In this document: in pieces, positions 45,947-54,700 of the stretch
Layout: the number at the start of each line of letters is the position of its first letter
Position numbering within the stretch: position 1 is the stretch's first letter
Assembly: GCA_016721085.1 (NCBI GenBank)
Contig: JADKJI010000025.1
Location: forward strand, 1 to 64,000
Direction of reading: 5' to 3'
Length of the DNA: 64,000 bases
Origin: Chitinophagaceae bacterium
GTDB lineage: Bacteria > Bacteroidota > Bacteroidia > Chitinophagales > Chitinophagaceae
Notes under the pieces: generated by a model
What the model was told of the DNA's origin: nothing
Seen by the model: the letters and a program-made list of their open reading frames with translations, nothing else
Databases searched by the model: none
Program-made: the position numbers and the translations under genes

Positions 45947-47806
45947 ATGTATCACTACAATGTATTTCCTTCAAAAGAATTTGCCAGTACTCAGGCCGAA
46001 TTAGAAGGCTGGGTAAAAAACATGGCTAATCATTTAGAGCCTGCTCATATCCAATGGTGCAACGGATCACAACAGGAATATGACACTCTCTGCAATCTGT
46101 TAGTAGAAAAAGGCACTTTCGTTAAACTAAATCCCGAAAAAAGGCCTAACAGTTTCGCTTGTTTCAGCGACCCAAGCGATGTGGCCCGTGTCGAAGACCG
46201 CACTTATATATGTAGCCGGAGAAAAGAAGATGCTGGTCCTACCAATAACTGGATGGAACCAAAAGAAATGAAAACCATTCTGGAAGGCCTTACTAAAGGG
46301 GCCATGAAAGGCAGAACTTTATACATCATTCCCTATTGCATGGGACCCGTTGGTTCTCCCTATTCAAGATATGGTGTACAGCTCACCGACTCTGAATACG
46401 TAGTAGTGAATATGCATATTATGACCCGCATGGGCGATGCTATTCTTCCTCATATTTATAAGAAAGGGTATGTGAAATGTGTTCATTCAATCGGTGCCCC
46501 ATTACAAGAAGGGCAAAAGGATAGCAGCTGGCCTTGCAATCCAACAGTAAAATATATCTCGCATTTCCCTGAAGAAAGACTTATCATCTCTTACGGAAGT
46601 GGTTATGGTGGAAATGCCTTACTTGGCAAAAAATGCTTCGCCCTTCGCATAGCATCAGTTATGGGATTGGAAGAAGGATGGTTAGCAGAACATATGCTTT
46701 TATTGGGAGTTGAATCGCCACAAGGAGAAAAAACATATGTAGCTGCCGCTTTCCCTAGTGCCTGCGGAAAAACCAATTTCGCCATGATGATCCCTCCAAA
46801 AGGAATGGATGGTTGGAAAGTAACTACTGTTGGTGACGATATCGCCTGGATACACAAAGCCGAAAACGGTAAACTATATGCGATAAACCCCGAAGCTGGT
46901 TATTTCGGTGTGGCTCCTGGCACTAATGCCAAGACCAATCCTAATGCCATGGAATCAATAAAAGCGAATACTATATTTACTAACGTGGCTATCACTGCAG
47001 ATAAGGATGTTTGGTGGGAAGGAATGACAAAAGAAGTTCCAGATGGAATGACCGACTGGAGAGGACTGCCATATGATAAATCCAGTGGCAAACCAGCAGC
47101 TCATCCAAATGCTAGATTCACAGCTCCTGCATACCAAAACCCAGCTATCGATTCTGATTGGGAAAATCCGGATGGGGTTCCAGTATCAGCTTTCATATTT
47201 GGTGGAAGAAGAAGCACAGCTGTTCCATTAGTTTATGAATCCTTCAACTGGAGTTTCGGTGTTTACCTTGCTGCCACCATGGGAAGTGAAACAACCGCTG
47301 CCGCTTTCGGTGAAGTAGGTAAGGTTAGAAGAGATCCCTATGCAATGCTGCCTTTCCTGGGCTATCATATGGGTGAATACTTCAATCACTGGTTACAATT
47401 TGGACGTGACTTACCGAATGCGCCCCGCATATTCGGTGTTAACTGGTTCCGCAAAAATGATAAAGGCGAATTCGTATGGCCTGGCTTTGGTGAAAACCTC
47501 CGTGTACTTAAGTGGATTGTTGGAAGAGTGAGGGGTAAAGCGTCAGCAGTTGAATGTCCTATAGGTTGGAGACCTCGCTATCGCGATATGGATTGGACCG
47601 GTTTGGAAGAATTCCCACGCCCGGTATTCCATGAAATGATGTTGGTAGACCGTGAAGTTTGGAAACAGGAATTACTTTCTCACGAAGAATTGTTCTCCCG
47701 ATTGTTTGATGAATTACCGAAAGAGTTTTTATTCATGCGTGAGTTATTGCTTTCTTCTTTGTGGAGATCACCGGAGCAGTATAAGTTGGCGCCGGAACAC
47801 GAATAA
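45947..47806 (+). CDS. pckG: phosphoenolpyruvate carboxykinase (GTP)
   Basis: This cytoplasmic enzyme of about 619 residues converts oxaloacetate plus GTP to phosphoenolpyruvate plus CO2. The GTP-type signature is clear: the P-loop/active-site cysteine in [13 protein letters not shown] (Cys about 273), GDDIAWI downstream, and the [15 protein letters not shown] segment. ATG at 45947 was chosen because residues from [12 protein letters not shown] onward are family-like; an upstream in-frame ATG at 45890 would add 19 hydrophobic residues. The gene is monocistronic, with repeat elements on both sides. It is gluconeogenic or anaplerotic in role. Confidence 0.93.
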   Translation: MYHYNVFPSKEFASTQAELEGWVKNMANHLEPAHIQWCNGSQQEYDTLCNLLVEKGTFVKLNPEKRPNSFACFSDPSDVARVEDRTYICSRRKEDAGPTNNWMEPKEMKTILEGLTKGAMKGRTLYIIPYCMGPVGSPYSRYGVQLTDSEYVVVNMHIMTRMGDAILPHIYKKGYVKCVHSIGAPLQEGQKDSSWPCNPTVKYISHFPEERLIISYGSGYGGNALLGKKCFALRIASVMGLEEGWLAEHMLLLGVESPQGEKTYVAAAFPSACGKTNFAMMIPPKGMDGWKVTTVGDDIAWIHKAENGKLYAINPEAGYFGVAPGTNAKTNPNAMESIKANTIFTNVAITADKDVWWEGMTKEVPDGMTDWRGLPYDKSSGKPAAHPNARFTAPAYQNPAIDSDWENPDGVPVSAFIFGGRRSTAVPLVYESFNWSFGVYLAATMGSETTAAAFGEVGKVRRDPYAMLPFLGYHMGEYFNHWLQFGRDLPNAPRIFGVNWFRKNDKGEFVWPGFGENLRVLKWIVGRVRGKASAVECPIGWRPRYRDMDWTGLEEFPRPVFHEMMLVDREVWKQELLSHEELFSRLFDELPKEFLFMRELLLSSLWRSPEQYKLAPEHE

Positions 47807-47930
47807 GAGGGTTCAATAGGTTTGAGAAGTTTAAAAGGTTCCTGAGGAAATACAAATACATTTAACCGCGGAGACGCGGAGACGCAGTGGTATACCCCGC
47901 GTCTCTGCGCCTCTGCGGTTATTTTTTTTT
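47807..47930. repeat. 3'-end repeat after pckG: GTTCAAG-type tail plus GC-rich inverted repeat
   Basis: Starting at the base after the pckG stop codon are degenerate GGTTCAATAGG/GTTTGAGAAG units. Next come AATACAAATACA and an inverted repeat from AACCGCGGAGACGCGG (47864) to CGCCTCTGCGGTT (47920), then a T run. It matches the order of elements at 4088-4244. Hairpin plus T run could serve as the pckG terminator. Confidence 0.75.
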
Positions 47931-48060
47931 TGAACAAATCCTGTTCAGCAATTAGTACTGGAAAGCATTAAAAACGGAATTCGTCACATCTTTCAGCCAT
48001 TACATCACATCTATTTTTAGTGTATAATTTCCTACAGTAATCTTGCTGTAAATATTTTAT

Positions 48061-49569
48061 ATGCAGGTGAGATGGAGACAACAGGAAATCGTTTTTGCAA
48101 GTGTTATAGTTGCAATGCTGGCCATTCAGGTACCTGTAGAACAATTAAGTGGCGCTCAATTACCCTTAAGTTCAACCCGCCAGTCGTTTGAATTAATTGG
48201 ACAGCCATTCAATTTATTTTGGAATTACCTCTTGCCAAGAGTAGCTCCATTTATAGCCCTACTACTAATTATTGCATCAGCAAATCTTTGGTTGATTCCA
48301 TTATTACAAAAATCATTCAGGGTTTCAGCCCTATTAGTATTTACATCGATTAGCTATATAGGTTTAGCGGGGGTATTGGCACTTTCTTATTGGCTGGAAG
48401 GAGCTTACCTGAAGTATCAATCATCAGAAATCGGATTGCAGCAGTTAGCAACCAGTTATGCATTAAAAATGTCATTGGCCATTTTATTACCAATGGCAGG
48501 ATATATCATTCTTAGAGAACTCTTCATCAATCATATTGAAAAAAACAAGAAACATAATGAGTTCTGGGTATTGCTTTGTAATAAAATTACCAGTGCGGTT
48601 TTCATTTATATCGGGGGCTTCATTTTCTTTTACATATTCGGCATATTGCGAAGTGATGTTGCAGGTATCTTCTATACTTTTTATCTGGGTGCGCTTATCA
48701 TAAACTGTTTTATCAATATCTATGCACTGTTTCCCCTGATGTATCGGAGTCAAATGCCTTTTAGCAAATTCATTTGGCGATTCCTGATTGCTCCCTTTCT
48801 TTTAGCATTAGTTGAATTCCTGATATTTGTGGGTATCGCTCATAATCCAAATTGGATTTTCCCTGCATCAGTTTTCCTTTTTGTTCTTGTAATAGGATTT
48901 CCCATTTCCTGGATCATTTTCCAGCAACAGAAAGAAAAATTAGAATCATTTACAAAACTCAGGAAGGATTTAGGAAAAACTTCTGCCAATCTGCAGCTAT
49001 TACGTTCACAAATCAATCCCCATTTCCTTTTTAATATCCTTAATACTATTTATGGAACTGCTATCCAGGAAAAAGCAGTAAAAACAGCAGATAACATACA
49101 GCGCCTGGGAGATATGATGCGATTTATGATGGATGAAAATAATCAGGACTACATTCCATTAGATCGCGAAATCGAATACCTGAAACAATACCTATTTCTA
49201 CAACAGTCGCGCACTCAAGGTTCAGATACTATTACAATCACAAGTGTATTTCCGGAAGAAACTTGCCAAAACTCAATAGCTCCGATGCTGCTGGTTCCCT
49301 TTGTAGAAAATGCTTTTAAACATGGAATCAGGATGGAACAAAAATCATGGATCAATATCCGACTCTTATGCAATCCAGATTCCATTTTGTTTGAAATTTC
49401 TAACAGCCTTCATGCGATATCAGAAAATGATCCCGAGAAAGACAGAAACGGGATCGGTTTGGAAAATGTAAAGGAACGCTTGCAGCTACTATATCCCGGG
49501 AAACATGAATTGATTTTACATGAATCAAAAGATGAGTTCCTGGTACGATTGAATATTTCAACCCTATAA
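48061..49569 (+). CDS. LytS-type sensor histidine kinase
   Basis: This 502-residue membrane kinase has about eight transmembrane segments in residues 10-290. The His_kinase domain has the phospho-acceptor His321 in LRSQINPHFLFNILNT, and an ATPase domain has LVPFVENAFKHGI and GIGLENVKERLQLLYPG. It should phosphorylate the LytTR-type regulator encoded two genes downstream. The stimulus is unknown; no extracellular sensor domain is obvious. The start at 48061 is taken as the first Met, and MQVRWRQQE is a plausible cytoplasmic N-terminus before the first helix. A 24-base gap separates it from the TlpA-like gene. Confidence 0.88.
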   Translation: MQVRWRQQEIVFASVIVAMLAIQVPVEQLSGAQLPLSSTRQSFELIGQPFNLFWNYLLPRVAPFIALLLIIASANLWLIPLLQKSFRVSALLVFTSISYIGLAGVLALSYWLEGAYLKYQSSEIGLQQLATSYALKMSLAILLPMAGYIILRELFINHIEKNKKHNEFWVLLCNKITSAVFIYIGGFIFFYIFGILRSDVAGIFYTFYLGALIINCFINIYALFPLMYRSQMPFSKFIWRFLIAPFLLALVEFLIFVGIAHNPNWIFPASVFLFVLVIGFPISWIIFQQQKEKLESFTKLRKDLGKTSANLQLLRSQINPHFLFNILNTIYGTAIQEKAVKTADNIQRLGDMMRFMMDENNQDYIPLDREIEYLKQYLFLQQSRTQGSDTITITSVFPEETCQNSIAPMLLVPFVENAFKHGIRMEQKSWINIRLLCNPDSILFEISNSLHAISENDPEKDRNGIGLENVKERLQLLYPGKHELILHESKDEFLVRLNISTL

Positions 49570-49593
49570 TTCACATTCATAAATAATTGCATT

Positions 49594-51111
49594 ATGCTCA
49601 GTAGAACAATTCTGCTTGTTGTATTTATTACATGTATCCCAAAATGCTTCTATGCACAATCAGTAGAAATACAAATAGTAAACCGAGAAAGCACGGACAG
49701 TTCCATTACTTTAATACTGGAGTATGCTGATGGACATTATCTGCAACCTTCAGCACAAATTCCTCTTAATAAAAATGGGATAGGCCATAAACTCATTCCA
49801 ATACGCTACCCATTATTTGCTGTTCTCAAAACAAGAAATAGGGAAGAAAAATTATTATTAAGTCCAGGTAGAAGTCTAACAATAATATTATCTGCAGCTA
49901 AAAATGTGCAATTAATTAAATTCGAAGGGACCGCTGCATCTGAGAACAAACTATTACAGGAATTGAAATTGGACTCTGTCCCATTTTATATGAAAGAAGA
50001 CTGGCAAAATAATCTTTATGCGAAAATGCCTATTGATTCATTAGAAACCGAAGTTATATCCAAAGTATCCCTTGAGCAAAGCAAAAAGGTTGAAATGGTA
50101 AATAAAGCTTTGGTACCTGTTTATATCAAGCAACTCCTGATTTCAGAACTCAAATATGTTGAGCAATGTTACTTAAATGATTTTGCCAGAAATTACATGC
50201 GATGGGCGAATAACCCGGTAAACGAATCTTTTACAGAAAGGGTTCTAGCAATGTATCCACTACCAGATAGTGCTACGCTTTCAAATGGATTGTATGCAAA
50301 TATGATGTTAGGATATCAGCAGTCTTTTGCAATAGCTTCTATGGCAAAAAATATTAAATCAGACAGGAAGGCTGCCCAGCTAGCAATAAGTAATAAACTG
50401 GGGATTTCTTTCGAAAAAATAGATAGTCTGGTTAAAAAATATGGCGAGCGTTATATAATCAGTTGGCTATACGCAAGAAAAAATCTTCCTCGTAACATCC
50501 AGGACAAAGTTCTCTTTAATAAAATAATGGATGCTTATAATGATGGGTTTATACATAGTGCCCAATATCTTTATGATACATTAAAAACCTATTTTCCCAA
50601 CAGTAATTACTTGAATACTGCTAAAATTGAAATTCAGAAAATAGATGGGTTTCTAAGCAGTAATCGGAACAACCATGCAATTCGTTTTTATCCAACAAAG
50701 AAGGTTACTTCTTTAGAAGAGTTGGTCGCTCCTTATAAAGGAAAGGTAGTTTATCTGGATTTTTGGGGTACTTGGTGCGGACCCTGCCGAATTGAAATGA
50801 CATATGTAAGTGAATTAAAAAAGCATTTCGCCAATAAAGATGTAGTGTTTCTTTATCTAGATATGGATGATGACGAGAAAGAAAACATTTGGATAAATTA
50901 TGTCAATTTTTATGGTATTGAAGGAGAGCATTATCGTTTAAACAGAACGCAGATACAAAGTTGCTGGGAGGATGTTAAAAAAGCAGGTGGAGAAACGAAT
51001 AATTATCCGACATACATTTTATTCAATCAAAGTGGCAAAATTGTAAATGCAGCAGCTGAAAGGCCTAGTAGCAGGGAAAAATTATATCGTCAGATTGAAG
51101 AACTTTTTTAG
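49594..51111 (+). CDS. TlpA-like thioredoxin-fold lipoprotein/periplasmic protein
   Basis: This 505-residue exported protein has a signal peptide at residues 1-21. A DUF4369-like N-terminal region gives way to a long helical middle, and residues from about 365 form a TlpA/ResA-like thioredoxin domain. The redox motif is WCGPC (Cys395 and Cys398) in LDFWGTWCGPCRIEM, and the cis-proline region is NNYPTYILF. Such proteins are common in Bacteroidota and act as periplasmic thiol-disulfide oxidoreductases or sensors. Here it lies between a sensor kinase and its presumed response regulator, with gaps of 24 and 9 bases. A role in signal perception is therefore possible but unproven. Confidence 0.85.
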   Translation: MLSRTILLVVFITCIPKCFYAQSVEIQIVNRESTDSSITLILEYADGHYLQPSAQIPLNKNGIGHKLIPIRYPLFAVLKTRNREEKLLLSPGRSLTIILSAAKNVQLIKFEGTAASENKLLQELKLDSVPFYMKEDWQNNLYAKMPIDSLETEVISKVSLEQSKKVEMVNKALVPVYIKQLLISELKYVEQCYLNDFARNYMRWANNPVNESFTERVLAMYPLPDSATLSNGLYANMMLGYQQSFAIASMAKNIKSDRKAAQLAISNKLGISFEKIDSLVKKYGERYIISWLYARKNLPRNIQDKVLFNKIMDAYNDGFIHSAQYLYDTLKTYFPNSNYLNTAKIEIQKIDGFLSSNRNNHAIRFYPTKKVTSLEELVAPYKGKVVYLDFWGTWCGPCRIEMTYVSELKKHFANKDVVFLYLDMDDDEKENIWINYVNFYGIEGEHYRLNRTQIQSCWEDVKKAGGETNNYPTYILFNQSGKIVNAAAERPSSREKLYRQIEELF

Positions 51112-51120
51112 TTTTAAGAT

Positions 51121-51753
51121 ATGTTGAGAGCAATTGCAATAGACGATGAACCTTTAGCCCTCGAAATCATGAGAAACCATGCCTCAAAAGTTGATTTCAT
51201 CAATCTTGAAGCATGTTTCACCAAATCCAGTGAGGCCCAGGCCTTCATGCAAGCATCGCAGCCGGATCTTTTGTTTCTGGATATAAAAATGCCAGATATA
51301 AATGGCATTGATTTTATTTCAGGAATTGCGAACCCTCCAATGACTATTTTCACTACTGCATATAGTGAGCATGCTGTAAAAGGATTTGAATTAAATGCGG
51401 TTGATTATTTATTAAAACCATTTTCCGAAAAAAGGTTCAAGGAAGCTTGTCAAAAGGCCTTTGATCAACTCATATTGAAAAAAAATGCCTTACAGGAAGA
51501 AGATAACTCTCTTTTTGTAAAATCGGGGTTCGAACAAATACGTATAAAACCATCAAGTATCTTATATATTCAGAGCGCGGGAAACTATATTCATTTTATT
51601 ACAGAAGATTCTAAAGTCACTACCCGTCTTACAATGACAGAAGTGGAATCTTTATTGAAAGATCGGCTCTTCACCCGTATACATCGATCTTATATTGTGG
51701 CCAACAAGCATATTCAGCGTATAGAAAAATCAGCTGTATGGATAAGGGAGTAA
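51121..51753 (+). CDS. LytTR-family response regulator, C-terminus probably frameshifted
   Basis: The 210 codons encode a receiver domain (acidic pair DDE at 8-10, phospho-acceptor Asp54 in LLFLDIKMPDING, FTTAY, LLKPF) and a LytTR DNA-binding domain (VKSGFEQIRIKPSSILYI, TMTEVESLL, FTRIHRSYIVANKHIQRIE). The protein ends abruptly at VWIRE, about 20 residues short of the usual end. The next frame continues KTPIGPGYLEVVERITGS with a stop at 51808, and xPIGxxY is the usual LytTR ending. So a small indel near 51750 (GGGAGTAAAAC) probably truncates the reading. It is the partner of the kinase upstream. Confidence 0.87.
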   Translation: MLRAIAIDDEPLALEIMRNHASKVDFINLEACFTKSSEAQAFMQASQPDLLFLDIKMPDINGIDFISGIANPPMTIFTTAYSEHAVKGFELNAVDYLLKPFSEKRFKEACQKAFDQLILKKNALQEEDNSLFVKSGFEQIRIKPSSILYIQSAGNYIHFITEDSKVTTRLTMTEVESLLKDRLFTRIHRSYIVANKHIQRIEKSAVWIRE

Positions 51754-51997
51754 AACTCCTATAGGACCCGGGTATCTCGAAGTAGTTGAGAGAATAACGG
51801 GTAGTTAGTGAGGAACAGGAGTTATATGTAGGGGCCTTATAGTTAGAAACCAACCAAGTTTTCAAAATCTGCAGCTCATAACCCGAAGCGAACAAATTCC
51901 TTACCGTTTTTCTGATTTACCGGCAACTGTATTCAATCCCAGTTAAACAGCCGAACACATAGGCACATAGGAACATAGCCTTCGCAAAATTTAGTTG

Positions 51998-52067
51998 TAA
52001 AATTTGAGGATAACACCAAAAAAAATGGGAAAACCCTCAGCAGATGTCATCTCCCGAGATGACATCT
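51998..52067. repeat. GATGNCATC array 4: two units at 15-bp period, with upstream homology to array 3
   Basis: Units start at 52043 and 52058 with spacer TCCCGA. The left flank, including TAGTTGTAAAATTTGA and AAAAAAATGGGAAAACCCTCAG, matches the left flank of array 3. The right part that would complete the array is replaced by AT- then purine-rich sequence. Confidence 0.85.
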
Positions 52068-52109
52068 CGAAAAACTCCTGGGGGTTTTAAAAAGAAATTG
52101 TTTTTTTCC

Positions 52110-52208
52110 GAAAAAAAAAAAAAAAAAAAAGAAAAAAAAGAAGAAAAAAAAAAAAAAGGAAGGGGAGGAAGTGGGAAGAGAGGGAAGAAAAAAAAAAAAA
52201 AGGGGGGA
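52110..52208. repeat. 99-base purine tract with long A and G runs
   Basis: All bases are A or G except one T at 52172, including a run of 20 A. Base composition is unlike everything around it. It could be a polypurine element, but it looks more like a failed consensus next to a strong hairpin. Confidence 0.75.
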
Positions 52209-52375
52209 TGGGGGCATCTCGGTTACGGGGTTGACTTCAAAATCTCCCCGCTTTCGCCTTGTATTGGGTCTTAAATTTCAGTTGGGTGTAACACAAAGAA
52301 TTGTATTTTCACTGTGGGGGTGAAATGTATTTGTATTCAATCCCAGCTAATCAATTAAATCATTTTAATCCCAGT

Positions 52376-52408
52376 AAAAAAAAACAGCCCCGGAGAACCG
52401 GAGCTGTT
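52376..52408 (-). terminator. recA rho-independent terminator
   Basis: An 11-position stem AACAGCTCCGG/CCGGGGCTGTT with one mismatch and a TTCT loop is followed on the minus strand by nine T residues. It lies 52 bases past the recA stop. Confidence 0.9.
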
Positions 52409-52459
52409 GTACTTACTAACCCACTGTTAAACTTACCTTCTTGAATATCTTAAATAAAA

Positions 52460-53461
52460 TTAAGCTTCTTGCATTTCCTTAAGCTTCGCACGAATCTTAG
52501 CTTCTATTTCATTAGCCAGTTCCGGATTATCATGAAGCAATTGTTTCACTGATTCACGACCTTGTCCCAGCTTATCGGTATTATAGCTGAACCAGCTACC
52601 ACTTTTCGAAACAATGCCCAATTCCACACCCATATCAATTATTTCACCGGTTTTGGAAATACCTTCTCCGAATACGATATCGAATTCAGCTGCACGGAAT
52701 GGTGGAGCCACCTTATTCTTAACCACTTTCACTTTTACACGGTTACCTACTGCTTCATCTCCGTCCTTGATCTGAGCCATACGACGAATATCAAGACGTA
52801 CAGATGCATAAAACTTAAGGGCATTACCACCAGTAGTTGTTTCAGGATTACCAAACATCACCCCGATCTTCTCACGAAGCTGGTTGATGAATATGCAAAT
52901 GGTATTTGTCTTGCTGATTGTTGCTGTCAACTTACGAAGTGCCTGGCTCATCAAACGTGCCTGCAGACCCATTTTGCTATCTCCCATTTCACCTTCCAGT
53001 TCACCTTTTGGTACCAGAGCAGCTACCGAGTCAATTACTACTACATCTACCGCACCTGAAAGAATCAGACGGTCGGCGATTTCTAATCCCTGCTCACCAT
53101 AATCGGGCTGAGAAATAAGCAGATTATCTACATCTACTCCCAAACGTTGGGCGTAGGCACTGTCAAACGCGTGTTCCGCATCTATAATAGCACACATGCC
53201 TCCTTTCTTCTGGGCTTCTGCTATCACGTGGATGGCAACAGTTGTTTTACCGGAAGATTCTGGTCCGTATATCTCAACAATCCTGCCTTTTGGTAAACCT
53301 CCAATTCCAAGGGCGGTATCTAATCCGATTGATCCGGTAGAAATCACCTCTATTTGGTGTTCTCCCTTCTCATTCATCATCATTACACTTCCCTTTCCGA
53401 AGTCTTTATCAATCTTGTCTATCGTTAATTTGAGGGCTTTGAGTTTTTCTGCGTTTGACAT
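52460..53461 (-). CDS. recA: recombinase RecA
   Basis: This 333-residue recombinase has Walker [10 protein letters not shown] (residues 66-74), [15 protein letters not shown] as Walker B, loop L1 near [15 protein letters not shown], and [22 protein letters not shown] covering the L2-adjacent region (quoted by landmarks). It forms filaments on single-stranded DNA, promotes strand exchange and triggers LexA-type self-cleavage. Length is slightly below the commonest 345-350 because the acidic C-terminal tail is short (LKEMQEA). A promoter-like motif 33-60 bases upstream and a strong terminator make it a single-gene unit. Confidence 0.97.
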   Translation of the reverse strand: MSNAEKLKALKLTIDKIDKDFGKGSVMMMNEKGEHQIEVISTGSIGLDTALGIGGLPKGRIVEIYGPESSGKTTVAIHVIAEAQKKGGMCAIIDAEHAFDSAYAQRLGVDVDNLLISQPDYGEQGLEIADRLILSGAVDVVVIDSVAALVPKGELEGEMGDSKMGLQARLMSQALRKLTATISKTNTICIFINQLREKIGVMFGNPETTTGGNALKFYASVRLDIRRMAQIKDGDEAVGNRVKVKVVKNKVAPPFRAAEFDIVFGEGISKTGEIIDMGVELGIVSKSGSWFSYNTDKLGQGRESVKQLLHDNPELANEIEAKIRAKLKEMQEA

Positions 53462-53493
53462 AATGGTAAGTTTTTATCAAAATTATTGTTTGT

Positions 53494-53521
53494 CAAAAGT
53501 AGGGGAAATTATATTATCAAC
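53494..53521 (-). promoter_or_regulatory. recA promoter, Bacteroidota type
   Basis: On the minus strand TACTTTTG matches the -7 consensus TAnnTTTG exactly, with GTTG 16 bases upstream as a -33 element. Transcription would start about 25 bases before the ATG. No SOS operator could be identified with confidence. Confidence 0.5.
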
Positions 53522-53571
53522 ACTAATTTTTTTAGTAAAATACAACTAATTTTTTTGGATTGCCTTTCCAT

Positions 53572-53602
53572 AAAAAACCCCGAAGATGCGACCTTCGGGG
53601 TT
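53572..53602 (-). terminator. orphan terminator upstream of recA
   Basis: A perfect 10-bp stem AACCCCGAAG/CTTCGGGGTT with a 7-base loop is followed on the minus strand by TTTT. No annotated minus-strand gene ends here. It may end a short unannotated RNA starting near 53700 or act as a leader attenuator. Confidence 0.7.
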
Positions 53603-53721
53603 CCACATGAGAAAACTAGTGGTCAAAAAGTATAAGCGAATGGTATAACACTAGACTCCAAAGTGACGACAAAATGAAATGCTAAACAATACCACTAAGT
53701 GGTAGTTTTTTGGACAAAATC

Positions 53722-53752
53722 TTGGTTAACCCCCCTTTTCGTCCAATCTTTG
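53722..53752 (+). promoter_or_regulatory. promoter of the DUF4920 gene
   Basis: TTG at 53722-53724 and AATCTTTG at 53745-53752 (one mismatch to TAnnTTTG) are spaced 20 bases apart, and the start codon follows 18 bases later. The spacing fits the Bacteroidota consensus. Confidence 0.45.
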
Positions 53753-53769
53753 CAGTAAATTATTATGTT

Positions 53770-54234
53770 ATGAAAAAAGTCCTACTACTAATGGTGTCCG
53801 GCCTTTTGGCTTTTGGATCTTTTGCTCAGGAAATCAAATCTGCTGATAAAGGCGTTACTTATGGTGCCGGTACTACTGCCGATGGAGCCATTAATGTAAA
53901 CGAACTCGATAAGAATGTAAAAGACAACAAATTCGAAGGCAAAGTATCTGGTAAAATCATAGAAGTATGCCAGGAAAAAGGCTGCTGGATGAAGCTTGAA
54001 AAAACCAACGGCGAAGCCCTGATGATCAAATTCAAAGATTATGGTTATTTCATGCCTCAGAATATAGTAGGTAAAGAAGTGGTGCTCGATGGCGAACTTA
54101 TCATTAAAGAAGTTTCTGTAAAACAACAGCAACACTATGCAAAAGATGCTGGCAAGTCTGAAGCAGAAATCAAGAAAATTAAAAAAGTGAAGAAAGAACA
54201 ACAGTTTGTGGCGAAAGGAGTACTCGTTCTTTAA
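53770..54234 (+). CDS. exported DUF4920-domain protein
   Basis: This protein of about 154 residues has a signal peptide (MKKVLLLMVSGLLAFGSFAQ). The DUF4920 core is an OB-like beta barrel containing GKIIEVCQEKGCWMKLE with two cysteines, followed by MIKFKDYGYFMPQ and a lysine-rich C-terminus. The function of this Bacteroidota family is not established; the CxxxGCW motif suggests metal or redox binding. I chose ATG at 53770 because it begins a proper signal peptide, whereas an upstream in-frame ATG at 53710 lies inside the promoter. It is monocistronic and ends with a 3' repeat and a terminator. Confidence 0.85.
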   Translation: MKKVLLLMVSGLLAFGSFAQEIKSADKGVTYGAGTTADGAINVNELDKNVKDNKFEGKVSGKIIEVCQEKGCWMKLEKTNGEALMIKFKDYGYFMPQNIVGKEVVLDGELIIKEVSVKQQQHYAKDAGKSEAEIKKIKKVKKEQQFVAKGVLVL

Positions 54235-54374
54235 GAGAGGTTCAAGAAGTTCAAGAAGTTCCAGAGGGCGTTTGAATAGGTGAGGAGTTTAAGGTTTAAA
54301 GTTCCCGGGTGTAGCTTTCTAATTAAATAGTTGGCGAGTCATTAAGGATACTTAAACGTTTTGAAAATAGAATA
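54111..54374 (+). terminator. terminator of the DUF4920 gene (54374-54411 region; see evidence)
   Basis: The stem AAGGGTAA at 54374-54381 pairs with TTACCCTT at 54398-54405 across a 16-base loop and is followed by T residues to 54411. The correct span is 54374 to 54411; the entry below carries it. Confidence 0.05.
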
Positions 54375-54411
54375 AGGGTAAGGGGGTGCAAATCTCTTTA
54401 CCCTTTTTTTT
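54374..54411 (+). terminator. terminator of the DUF4920 gene
   Basis: The 8-bp stem AAGGGTAA/TTACCCTT encloses a 16-base loop and runs into a T tract on the plus strand, 140 bases past the stop codon. Confidence 0.65.
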
Positions 54412-54561
54412 AATTGAATTACCGGGAAGGAGTGAAGGATTATTTTGTTGTTGGTTGCGGGTTACGAGTTAGGGATTTTGAGTATTTAGTTGATCTCTTA
54501 CAAGCAGGGTTCAAACTTATAACTTACTACTTATAACGTAGAACTCCTCTGACGTAGGTAC

Positions 54562-54595
54562 AAAAAAAAAGGGACCCGAATGGAAATTCAGCCCC
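54562..54595 (-). terminator. terminator of the T9SS-cargo gene
   Basis: On the minus strand GGGGCTGAAT pairs with ATTCGGGTCCC with one bulge, followed by nine T residues. It lies 105 bases past the stop codon. Confidence 0.6.
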
Positions 54596-54700
54596 GTTTT
54601 AAAATCCAATATCCTATGAAAAACCGAGGTAAAACTAATGTCGATTTTTGATAAATACAATAGTGGGGCGATATTTTTTTTTGATGACTTATGTCAAACA

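Larger units (their letters stand above)
51809..52459. other. repeat-rich and low-complexity gap before recA
   Basis: No gene is visible. The stretch holds CACATAGG-type short repeats near 51957-51980, GATGNCATC array 4, a purine tract and the recA terminator. Direct copies of TGTATTCAATCCCAGYTAA lie at 51928-51946 and 52332-52350, enclosing about 385 bases. Confidence 0.6.
54235..54700. other. 466-base intergenic region between DUF4920 and T9SS-cargo genes
   Basis: It begins with GGTTCAAGAAGTTCAAGAAG-type tandem units (54239-54268), the third copy of the 3'-end tail. It also holds one terminator for each of the two convergent genes. No gene is seen. Confidence 0.65.

Noticed and set aside
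52044..52274. Open frame of 76 codons rich in Lys, Glu and Gly
   Set aside because: It is the translation of repeat array 4 and the purine tract, not a protein.
54374..54411. A mis-entered duplicate of this terminator with a reversed end coordinate
   Set aside because: One feature entry for this hairpin has an invalid end and confidence 0.05; the valid entry is 54374-54411 and the other should be ignored.
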